A stretch of DNA of 38,099 nucleotides from Gammaproteobacteria bacterium (GTDB lineage Bacteria; Pseudomonadota; Gammaproteobacteria; Arenicellales; JAJDZL01): contig JAJDZL010000009.1 of assembly GCA_022824665.1 (NCBI GenBank), forward strand, positions 1 through 38,099, in the 5' to 3' direction. Positions 18,682-26,788 of this stretch are shown piece by piece. Position 1 is the first letter of the stretch, and every line of letters begins with the position of its first letter. Below the pieces are notes generated by a model, which searched no databases, was not told the origin of the DNA, and saw only the letters and a program-made list of their open reading frames with translations. The translations under genes were made by a program, and so were the position numbers.

Positions 18682-20748
18682 ATGACTGTTGGAATTATTG
18701 GTTCTCTGATATTGTGGCTGATTGTCGCAATTGTTGTAATCGCGGTGGTGGTGTATTTACTGCACTGGCTGTACCACCGCTCGACCAAGGAGCTGGCGTT
18801 TGTGCGTACGGGACTTGGCGGAGAAAGGGTTGTGATCAGTGGCGGTGCGCTGGTATTGCCGATCGTGCACGAGGTGACGCCCGTTAATCTGAATGTGGTG
18901 CGAATCGCGGTTTCGCGCACCAAGGATGAAGCTGTTATTACCAATGACCGTATGCGGGTCGATGTGGAAGCGGAGTTTTTCGTGCGGGTTATGCAGGAAA
19001 AAGAAGCCGTTGCTGCAGCGGCATCGACTCTGGGACGAAGAACACTGGAGGCAGGACGGCTGGCAGAGCTTCTGTCGGGTAAATTTGTCGGCGCGCTGCG
19101 CTCGGTCGCAGCAGAAATGACCCTGGATGCAATGCACGAAAATCGGGGCAACATGGTTGACAAGGTTGAGGAACGGGCAAAGGTGGCTCTGGCACAAAAC
19201 GGATTGGAGCTCGAATCGGTTGCCATCACAGATCTCGATCAGACAAGCCTGGAGTACTTTGACCCGGCAAACCGCTTTGATGCTGAGGGTATGACGCAGC
19301 TGATCGAGTTGATCGAGGGGCGCCGCAAGCTGCGCAACGACATCGAGCAGTCTTCGATGGTGGCGATACGCAGTCGCAACCTGGAAGCCGAGAAAGAAAC
19401 CTTGAAGCTCGAGCAGGAGAGCGAGAACTCGCGCCTTGATCAGGCGCTGGCGCTTGAATCGATGCGGGCGGAACAGCAGGCTGCGATTCAGCGTACCAGA
19501 TCGGCCAAGGAAGCCGAAGCTGAACAGTCTCGCATTGACAGCGAACAAAGTACCCGCGAGCGGGAAATTGCCCGTCAGCAGGTGCTTGATTCTGCAGAAA
19601 TCGCAGCCCGCGAAGCGGTGGAAAAAGTACGCATCGAACACGATCGGGAATTGAACGAAGCCCGCATCGACCGCGAGCATAAGGTGCGAGCCCGCGAGAT
19701 TAAGCAGCGCCATGACATTGAACATGCCGAGATTGTGGCAAACGAAGACCTCGAGCGCTCAAAGATTGTATCGGAGCGGCAGTTGCGCGAGGCGCGCATT
19801 ACAGCCGACGAGGAAATGGAGTCGCGGGACATCGCCCGCAGCCGCGAGGTTGAACTCGCACGTATCGCGGCGGACCAGACGCTTGAGCAAACCCGTATTG
19901 AACAGGAACGCATTGTTGATAAAGCACGCATTGCGCGCGATCGTCTGATACGAGGTGAACAAATTGCGCAAAGACAGGCGATTGAGGAAGCCGAAATTTC
20001 GGCCAGGGACGAAGTGGAACGTGCCCGACTCGCTTCTGATCGCGAACTTGACGAGGTACGAATCCTTAAGGAACGCGATCTCAAGCGACTGGAAGTCGAG
20101 CGTCAAATGGCACTGGAGCTCGCTGAAATCGAGCGACAGATAAACATCTTGAACAAACAATCCGAGGAAGCCTCAACGCGTACCGAAACGGAGACTGCAC
20201 GGGCCAAGGCCGTGGAAGCAGAGGAGCAGGTCAAAACTGTCAGGGAAAAAGAAGTTGCTGAACGAATTTCGGCGGTCGACCGGCTGCTTGCCCAAAAAGA
20301 TGCTGACACAATGATGATTGCAGCTGAAGCGGAGAAAGTTACCGCCGCGGTTGCAGCCGAAGCGCAGCGACTCAGGAATGAGGCAGAAAATATTCTGTCG
20401 GCTGATGCTCGTGCGGGGCTGTTGAGAACGAAGCTGATCGAGCGCCTTGAAGGCATTGTGCGCGAGAGCGTGAAACCGATGGAAAATATCGACGGCATCA
20501 AGATCCTGCACGTAGAAGGCCTCGGCGGTGGTGGAGACAGTCACCGCTCGCCAACTGATGAAGTCATCGAAAGTGCGCTTCGCTATCGTGCGCAGGCGCC
20601 GCTGATCGATGAGATGATGAAAGAAATAGGTGTGACCGGGTCCAATGTCACCGGTATGGGAGACATCTTCCGTTCTGCCAGAGAAGCGCAGACTTTGGCA
20701 AAGAATGCCGAGGCAAGTACCAAGTCAGACAAGAAATCTGACGACTAG
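18682..20748 (+). CDS. Flotillin/SPFH-domain (YqiK-like) membrane protein with long hendecad coiled coil
   Basis: N-terminal TM (IIGSLILWLIVAIVVIAVVVYLLHWLY), SPFH region (ELAFVRTGLGGERVVISGGALVLPIVHEVTPVNLNVVRI), then a long charged helix. ATG 18682 preceded by agagga. Confidence 0.88.
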   Translation: MTVGIIGSLILWLIVAIVVIAVVVYLLHWLYHRSTKELAFVRTGLGGERVVISGGALVLPIVHEVTPVNLNVVRIAVSRTKDEAVITNDRMRVDVEAEFFVRVMQEKEAVAAAASTLGRRTLEAGRLAELLSGKFVGALRSVAAEMTLDAMHENRGNMVDKVEERAKVALAQNGLELESVAITDLDQTSLEYFDPANRFDAEGMTQLIELIEGRRKLRNDIEQSSMVAIRSRNLEAEKETLKLEQESENSRLDQALALESMRAEQQAAIQRTRSAKEAEAEQSRIDSEQSTREREIARQQVLDSAEIAAREAVEKVRIEHDRELNEARIDREHKVRAREIKQRHDIEHAEIVANEDLERSKIVSERQLREARITADEEMESRDIARSREVELARIAADQTLEQTRIEQERIVDKARIARDRLIRGEQIAQRQAIEEAEISARDEVERARLASDRELDEVRILKERDLKRLEVERQMALELAEIERQINILNKQSEEASTRTETETARAKAVEAEEQVKTVREKEVAERISAVDRLLAQKDADTMMIAAEAEKVTAAVAAEAQRLRNEAENILSADARAGLLRTKLIERLEGIVRESVKPMENIDGIKILHVEGLGGGGDSHRSPTDEVIESALRYRAQAPLIDEMMKEIGVTGSNVTGMGDIFRSAREAQTLAKNAEASTKSDKKSDD
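19534..20160 (+). repeat. Protein-level tandem repeat: 19 uninterrupted 11-residue (33-bp) units in the flotillin
   Basis: Segments as IDSEQSTRERE/IARQQVLDSAE/IAAREAVEKVR/IEHDRELNEAR/IDREHKVRARE/IKQRHDIEHAE/IVANEDLERSK/IVSERQLREAR/ITADEEMESRD/IARSREVELAR/IAADQTLEQTR/IEQERIVDKAR/IARDRLIRGEQ/IAQRQAIEEAE/ISARDEVERAR/LASDRELDEVR/ILKERDLKRLE/VERQMALELAE/IERQINILNKQ. Confidence 0.92.
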
Positions 20749-20752
20749 TGCG

Positions 20753-21190
20753 ATGGCGACGGTATACACCTCCTCCATTATCGATGCACCTGCACCGCGG
20801 GTTTGGGAGGCACTGCGCGATTTCAATGCTTTGCCAGCCTGGCATCCCATCGTCGAGGACAGCCGCATCGAAGGCCATGCAGCCTCCGACCAGGTTGGTT
20901 GTATCCGCGCGTTCCGGCTAAGCGACGGCGGTTTCATACGCGAGCGGCTGCTGGCGTTATCCGATTACGACTACTGCTGTGTCTACGCCATATTGGAAAG
21001 TCCGATGGGGGTGGAAGACTACATTGCTACACTGAAGCTGACACCCATTACGGACGGAGACCGGACATTTGCGGAGTGGTCTGCCGAGTTTGAATGTGAC
21101 CCCAATCGGGAAGCTGAGCTTGTTGAGCAGATCGGACAGGCTGTTTTTCAGGCGGGGTTTGATGCGCTGAAGCAGCGATTTGGCGGCTGA
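20753..21190 (+). CDS. SRPBCC (polyketide cyclase/START-like) family protein
   Basis: 145 aa; SSIIDAPAPRVWEALRDFNALPAWHPIV...LKLTPITDGDRTFAEWSAEFE. Confidence 0.88.
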   Translation: MATVYTSSIIDAPAPRVWEALRDFNALPAWHPIVEDSRIEGHAASDQVGCIRAFRLSDGGFIRERLLALSDYDYCCVYAILESPMGVEDYIATLKLTPITDGDRTFAEWSAEFECDPNREAELVEQIGQAVFQAGFDALKQRFGG

Positions 21191-22667
21191 GGTGGTCACA
21201 GTCTCGCGCAGTACTGTAATCGACGCGCCGCTCGACGCGGTGTGGGGTGTTGTACGTGATTTTAACGACCATGACCAATGGCACCCGGTGGTCCGGACGA
21301 GTTATATCGAGAATTTTCTCAAGGCTGACCAGGTCGGTGCGGTACGAAACTTTTTACTGACCGGCGGCGAGCGGGTGCGGGAGAAGCTATTGACACTGTC
21401 GGACCGCGAACATAGTTTTCGCTATACCATCGTCGATGCTGACGTTCCTTTGCAAAACTATGTCGCGCAGGTTTCTCTTAAACCGGTAACCGATGGAGAC
21501 CGAACGTTCTGGTCATGGAGCTCGAAGTTTCAAACGCCACCAGGGCTTGAGCAGGAGATGGCCAAATTGGTGGCAGAAGGGGTTTATGAAGCAGGCTTTG
21601 ATGCAGTTCGTCAGCGCGTTCAGCGAACAAGACAGGCAACGCAATCCACCGCCGTACATGATGATTCGATTACCGCGCAGCCTGGCAGTTCGATGCTCAT
21701 CACGAGGTTTGGCGGTCCAGAGGTTTTTCGCAGTGATAAGTACTCGGCACCAGCACCAGGGCCAGGGCAGGTGCGAATCAGACAGCACGCAGTCGGGGTC
21801 AATTTTATTGATGTTTATTGTCGTACAGGCTATTTCAGAGCGCTCAATCCCCCTGCTGTTCCGGGGCTTGAAGCGGCAGGGGAGATCATTGACGTAGGTG
21901 AGGGTGTCACACATCTCGAATCCGGGCAGCGGGTTGGGTACGCGTGTCTACCGTTTGGTGCCTATGTCAGTGTACGCACCATGGATGCGGCACTCGTGAT
22001 TCCGCTACCCGACGGAATCGACAATATAACGGCTGCAGGCGGGCTGCTCAAAGGAATCACGGCTGATTTTCTGCTGCACCAGGTAAGCCCGGTCAGCGCC
22101 GGTGAAACTGTGCTGGTCTATGCACCGGCTGGCGGTGTTGGAAGTTTACTGTGCCAGTGGTCGAACCACCTTGGCGCAACCGTAATTGGCGCGACATCCA
22201 ACCCGGAGAAAATTCAGCCGGCACGCGAGGCAGGTGCGCATCATGTGATCACGCCCGGTAAATCGAGCCTGGTTGAACAGGTGCTCGAGCTGACAGATGG
22301 TCACGGTGCAGATGTGATATTTGATGCAGTCGGACGGGACAGTTTTGCACAGTCAGTCGCGGCACTGGCGGAACGGGGACACCTGGTAAGCTACGGTCAG
22401 GCCTCCGGCGATATTGGTGTTTGGGACATCGGTTCGCTGGCTTCAAAATCCGCTACAATTTCCCGACCGAACTACGCCCACTACACGGATACACGCGAGA
22501 AAGTAAGCGCTATTGCTGAGCGCCTGTTCAAAGCAATTGAACAGCGGATCGTACGCATCAATGTCAATCACCGCTTTGCTCTTGAGCAGGCGGAAGAAGC
22601 GCATCGATTGCTGCAGACAGGTCAAACGACCGGTTCGACTGTATTGGTTTGTGATCATCCGGTATAG
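21180..22667 (+). CDS. Fusion: SRPBCC domain + quinone oxidoreductase (MDR superfamily)
   Basis: N-term STVIDAPLDAVWGVVRDFNDHDQWHPVV...SLKPVTDGDRTFWSWSSKF; C-term from ~21693 MLITRFGGPEVF...VGVNFIDVYCRTGYF, VPGLEAAGEIIDVGEGV, VLVYAPAGGVGSLLCQW. Confidence 0.88.
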   Translation: MAAEVVTVSRSTVIDAPLDAVWGVVRDFNDHDQWHPVVRTSYIENFLKADQVGAVRNFLLTGGERVREKLLTLSDREHSFRYTIVDADVPLQNYVAQVSLKPVTDGDRTFWSWSSKFQTPPGLEQEMAKLVAEGVYEAGFDAVRQRVQRTRQATQSTAVHDDSITAQPGSSMLITRFGGPEVFRSDKYSAPAPGPGQVRIRQHAVGVNFIDVYCRTGYFRALNPPAVPGLEAAGEIIDVGEGVTHLESGQRVGYACLPFGAYVSVRTMDAALVIPLPDGIDNITAAGGLLKGITADFLLHQVSPVSAGETVLVYAPAGGVGSLLCQWSNHLGATVIGATSNPEKIQPAREAGAHHVITPGKSSLVEQVLELTDGHGADVIFDAVGRDSFAQSVAALAERGHLVSYGQASGDIGVWDIGSLASKSATISRPNYAHYTDTREKVSAIAERLFKAIEQRIVRINVNHRFALEQAEEAHRLLQTGQTTGSTVLVCDHPV

Positions 22668-22678
22668 GAATTTTCCTC

Positions 22679-23545
22679 TTGAAATTTGCTGCGTTCAAAA
22701 TAAATGGCGGTGTCGGGGTGGGCACCGTCGGTGCAACCGGCGCCAGCATCCGGCGCCTTGAATTCCAGCACCCGGCTGGGGCGGCTGACGGTGTCGCAGC
22801 ACTAATCGACAGAAAGTTGCCGAACCAGGGCGATGAGATCAAGCTTGATGACGTTGAGCTGGTCGCGCCGATTCCACAGCCGCGGCGAAATATATTCTGC
22901 GTCGGAAAAAATTACTACGATCATGCAAAGGAGTTTTCAAGATCCGGCTTTGACAGCTCAGCCGAAAAAGGCGAAGTCCCCGCCGCACCGATTGTTTTTT
23001 CCAAGGTACCGCAGAGCGTGATTGGACCGGGTATGCCGATACGCATCGACGCAGCAGTTTCGAGTGCGGTCGACTACGAAGTTGAACTTGGTGTCATAAT
23101 CGGTTTGACGGGAAGAAACATTCGTCCGGAAACCGCACTTGAACACGTTTGGGGCTATACGATCATCAACGACTTGACTGCAAGGGATTTGCAGGGTCTT
23201 CACAGTCAATGGCTGATTGGCAAATCGCAGGATACATTCTGTCCGATGGGCCCATGGGTGGTGACACGCGATGAGCTGAATCTGGCAGACACTGACATTC
23301 GCTGTTTTGTCAATGGCGAGCTTCGACAAAGCTCGAATACAGGTGCGATGATTTTCGATGTGCCGACAATCATTGCGGCAGTTTCAAACGGAATTACACT
23401 GCATGCGGGCGACATCATTGCTACCGGAACACCGGCAGGGGTCGGGATTGGATTTAACCCGCCCAAATACCTCGAACCAGGTGACGTTGTGCGATTGGAG
23501 ATTGATGGAATCGGCGTACTAGAGAACCCGGTGGAGAGCAGGTGA
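22679..23545 (+). CDS. Fumarylacetoacetate hydrolase (FAH) family protein
   Basis: RNIFCVGKNYYDHAKEF, SSAVDYEVELGVIIG, IINDLTARDLQ, GKSQDTFCPMGPW, ATGTPAGVGIG; TTG start. Confidence 0.93.
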   Translation: MKFAAFKINGGVGVGTVGATGASIRRLEFQHPAGAADGVAALIDRKLPNQGDEIKLDDVELVAPIPQPRRNIFCVGKNYYDHAKEFSRSGFDSSAEKGEVPAAPIVFSKVPQSVIGPGMPIRIDAAVSSAVDYEVELGVIIGLTGRNIRPETALEHVWGYTIINDLTARDLQGLHSQWLIGKSQDTFCPMGPWVVTRDELNLADTDIRCFVNGELRQSSNTGAMIFDVPTIIAAVSNGITLHAGDIIATGTPAGVGIGFNPPKYLEPGDVVRLEIDGIGVLENPVESR

Positions 23546-24324
23546 TGGCAGATCTGCATCTCGGCAGCATGGTGATCGAAGATGAAGGCAAAGGTCCTTG
23601 TGTGGTCATGGTGCACGGGCTTGGTGGTACATCGAACAGTTTTCAAACATTGCTACCGGCCCTCGGTAACTATCGGGTACTGAGAATCGATCTGCCGGGT
23701 GCTGGCCGGTCAGCCTATCGACCCGGTGTGCCGGGGATGCAGGGAATGGTTGCAGCGCTCAGCAACGCGCTTCGTTCAGCGGGCATTGATCGAGCACACC
23801 TTGTGGGACATTCGATGGGCACCCTGGTCTGTCAGTATCTCGCAGTGAACTCGCCAGATGTGGTTGCAAGTCTGGTGTTGTTCGGCGGGATCTATGAACC
23901 AACACCGGCGATGCGCCAACTGCTCAAGGAGCGCGCTGAAACCGCTCGGAAAAAGGGCATGGCGCCAATTGCGGAGTTTGTTTCGACGCATAGTGTTGGA
24001 GAGGCCTCGCGGTCGCGAAATCCGGTAATCAAGGCTTTCGTGCGCGAAAGTCTGATGCGCCACAATGCAATGAGTTATGCTTTTCATTGTGAAGCGCTAA
24101 GCGAGGCGGAGGCAGCGGACCACCAACGCATTGGCTGTCCAACAATGCTGATCGCAGGGGAGCATGACAGTGTTGCCCCGATTGCGATGAGCCAGAAACT
24201 TGCAGCCAAGATAGAAAATGCGAAAATGGAGGTCATTTCGAATATCGGGCACTGGCACATGATGGAAGCACCAAAGCAATGCGCCGAATTAGTTCGCGAA
24301 CATCTCGACGGACTGAAAGAGTAG
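23542..24324 (+). CDS. Alpha/beta hydrolase
   Basis: VVMVHGLGGTSNSF, HLVGHSMGTLVCQYLA nucleophile elbow, IAGEHDSVAP, NIGHWHMMEAP. Confidence 0.92.
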   Translation: MMADLHLGSMVIEDEGKGPCVVMVHGLGGTSNSFQTLLPALGNYRVLRIDLPGAGRSAYRPGVPGMQGMVAALSNALRSAGIDRAHLVGHSMGTLVCQYLAVNSPDVVASLVLFGGIYEPTPAMRQLLKERAETARKKGMAPIAEFVSTHSVGEASRSRNPVIKAFVRESLMRHNAMSYAFHCEALSEAEAADHQRIGCPTMLIAGEHDSVAPIAMSQKLAAKIENAKMEVISNIGHWHMMEAPKQCAELVREHLDGLKE

Positions 24325-24354
24325 AAGGGATCCGAATAAAGAGGTTAGAAGAAA

Positions 24355-25701
24355 ATGGCAGACAATACATCCAATTGGAACGGTGGTAACGGCTACCGAA
24401 ACGGACAGGACATTGTGTTCACCAATGTCAGAATTTTGGATGCGAGTGGCGAAACTCCTTACAACGGAGAAGTCACAGTATCCGGCAATCGCATCAAGTC
24501 GGTCAACCGATCCGGTGCGAACGGCTACTCGTGGGGCGGCAGCAATGGACTTCGCATCGACGGTCGGGGCATGACGCTGATGCCGGGGCTGATCGACGCA
24601 CACCTGCATCTTTCCTGGAATAACGCCCCTGGCATCGCGCCAATTCAGATGATGCCGGTCGAAGAACACGTTATCAATTGCGTTGAGATGGCGAAGGTAT
24701 TGATTGACGCCGGCTTTACAGCAGGCTGCGGTGCTGCTGCAGCCAAAGCGAGGCTCGACGTAGTGATCAGGGATGCCATCAATGCCGGCAAATGTCCCGG
24801 CCCACGCTATACGGCTGCAGGTCCCGAGATTACCTCAGTGGGCGGTCTTGGTGATACGAGCCTGCCGCACATTCCTCATGAAGGGCTTAATCTTGGTATT
24901 GTTGTATCAGGACCGGAGGAAATTCGCCGCACTGTACGCGAATTAATCAAACATGGTGTCGATACGATCAAGATCAATTTGTCGGGCGAGGAAATTACCA
25001 GCATGCCGGCTGAGCACAACCAATTCTCAGACGAAGAGATTTCAATGTGTGTTACCGAAGCCAAGCGCCGCGGCAAGAAGATGGCGGCACACGCCCGTTC
25101 AAAAGAATCCGTTCAAAAGTGCGTGGAATTTGGCATCGACTACATCTATCACGCGTCGTTTACAGATGAGGAAACGCTGGACAAGCTGGAAGCGGCAAAA
25201 GACAGGCATTTTGTTGCGCCTGGCCTGGCCTGGCTGATTAATACAGCCCGCAATGCCGGCGATTACGGGATAAAGCCCGGCACTCCAATCACAGATGCGT
25301 ATGAGCGGGAACTGGAAGCAGCAGTGAACAGCATGAGCGAGATGCACAAACGCGGCATCAAGGTTCTGATTGGAGGGGATTATGGGTTCGCCTGGACACC
25401 GCATGGCACCAATGCCAAAGATATTGAGTATTTTGTTGACATGGTAGGCATGACTCCGATGGAAGCCATTCAGGCCGCGACGCGCTATGGCGGCGAAATT
25501 ATGGGGATGAGCAACGAACTCGGGATGGTCCGTGAGGGTTACCTTGCTGATCTTTTGCTGGTCGATGGTGACCCGGTGTCAAACGTAAGAATCCTGCAGG
25601 ACCACAAACGACTCGTCATGATTATGAAAGACGGAAAGTTCCACAAAAAGCCAGATTTTCGGGAGTTAGAGATGTCCCATGAATTGCGCTTCAGCGCATA
25701 A
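24355..25701 (+). CDS. Metal-dependent amidohydrolase (imidazolonepropionase/prolidase-like)
   Basis: GMTLMPGLIDAHLHLSWN, KMAAHARS, YIYHASFTDEE, GGDYGFAWTPHG, GYLADLLLVDGDPV. Confidence 0.92.
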   Translation: MADNTSNWNGGNGYRNGQDIVFTNVRILDASGETPYNGEVTVSGNRIKSVNRSGANGYSWGGSNGLRIDGRGMTLMPGLIDAHLHLSWNNAPGIAPIQMMPVEEHVINCVEMAKVLIDAGFTAGCGAAAAKARLDVVIRDAINAGKCPGPRYTAAGPEITSVGGLGDTSLPHIPHEGLNLGIVVSGPEEIRRTVRELIKHGVDTIKINLSGEEITSMPAEHNQFSDEEISMCVTEAKRRGKKMAAHARSKESVQKCVEFGIDYIYHASFTDEETLDKLEAAKDRHFVAPGLAWLINTARNAGDYGIKPGTPITDAYERELEAAVNSMSEMHKRGIKVLIGGDYGFAWTPHGTNAKDIEYFVDMVGMTPMEAIQAATRYGGEIMGMSNELGMVREGYLADLLLVDGDPVSNVRILQDHKRLVMIMKDGKFHKKPDFRELEMSHELRFSA

Positions 25702-25942
25702 TTTTGTCCGGTGCTCCCAAAATCCAGTACGGGCAAAGACTCAGGAACCGATTGGCAACTGCTGGTTGCGTAGCAGGTGATTTGAATTTCTACTCACCGC
25801 AGGAAACGGACCGGTTGCATCGCAACTTCCCAAATGAGGTGTGCAACTGAACCAGGCCCGAAATAACGAATGCTTTCCTGGACTTGTGGCTGAGCAAAGA
25901 CTTTAGTTCGCTGACTGACATCACCAAACCGCCTTTTGTTCA

Positions 25943-26767
25943 TTGTTTAATCCCTGGCTAAACTTCAACCCAAACCAACCGCACCAGCTTTGGGGCATGC
26001 CGCCGATGCCGCCAGGCTTGTCACCGCCTGTGTTTGCTGAGCTCTACAACCTTGGCAACCTGATGCAGTCGCTGCAAAATCCGGCTTTTAATCAGGCTGC
26101 CGGAACAAACAGCTTGCGTCAAATGGAAGACCTCATCCGCACATTTTCTCAAGGCCCGCTTTTCGCCGGACTGCCAGGTGCCAATCTGCCCCAGCAAAAC
26201 CCCTGGCTGGGCGCTTTCAACAATAGCGCAGCGACACCGCCCTGGAGTATGAATACGCAAAATGCACCAGCACTTGGAATCGGCCGCGAGTACCAGGAAG
26301 ACTGGCGTACACTGACCGGGCTTAAAAGCGACTACGATGATGCGCTACGCGCATTTGGCGAGTTGTTTCAGGACTTCGTCAAACGCGCCAGCGAGGCGTT
26401 TTATTCGGCAAACACCAGTGCCACGGAACAAACGGATTTTAGTGCGCTCTGTAGAAAGTGGATCGAGTGCTGCGAAAACGAATTCCAGAGCTTCGCAAAT
26501 ACACCCGAGTACTCTACCCGCTTTGGACGGCTGCTCAACGCTTATCTTCGCTTGCTGCAACACACAAATCGTATGCAGGACAAATTGGCTGAGCTCAGCG
26601 GTCAACCCTCCCGCAGAGCACTCGACGCACTTAATCGCAAAGGTGCCGAGGCTCAGGCAAGGATTGAAGTTCTCGAACAGAAGATTCAGCAGCTGGAATC
26701 CGCAGCTAAAGCGAATCGAAAAAGAGCGCCGCGCGGCGGGCGATCTACAAAGAAAAGCACCAAATAG
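25943..26767 (+). CDS. phaE: Class III PHA synthase subunit PhaE
   Basis: PhaE-like length and composition directly upstream of phaC; NPWLNFNPNQPHQLWG N-term, C-terminal coiled coil and basic tail. TTG start; ATG at 25997 is an alternative. Confidence 0.8.
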   Translation: MFNPWLNFNPNQPHQLWGMPPMPPGLSPPVFAELYNLGNLMQSLQNPAFNQAAGTNSLRQMEDLIRTFSQGPLFAGLPGANLPQQNPWLGAFNNSAATPPWSMNTQNAPALGIGREYQEDWRTLTGLKSDYDDALRAFGELFQDFVKRASEAFYSANTSATEQTDFSALCRKWIECCENEFQSFANTPEYSTRFGRLLNAYLRLLQHTNRMQDKLAELSGQPSRRALDALNRKGAEAQARIEVLEQKIQQLESAAKANRKRAPRGGRSTKKSTK

Positions 26768-26788
26768 CGTATTTTCGGAGTTCAGTTA

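Noticed and set aside
18757-19725. 322-aa minus-strand ORF opposite the flotillin gene
   Set aside because: Antisense to a well-supported SPFH gene, Cys/Phe/His-rich composition and no family motif.
19575-20084. 169-aa minus-strand ORF rich in Ser/Arg
   Set aside because: Antisense shadow of the flotillin coiled-coil repeat; low-complexity composition results from the GAG/CGC-rich coding strand.
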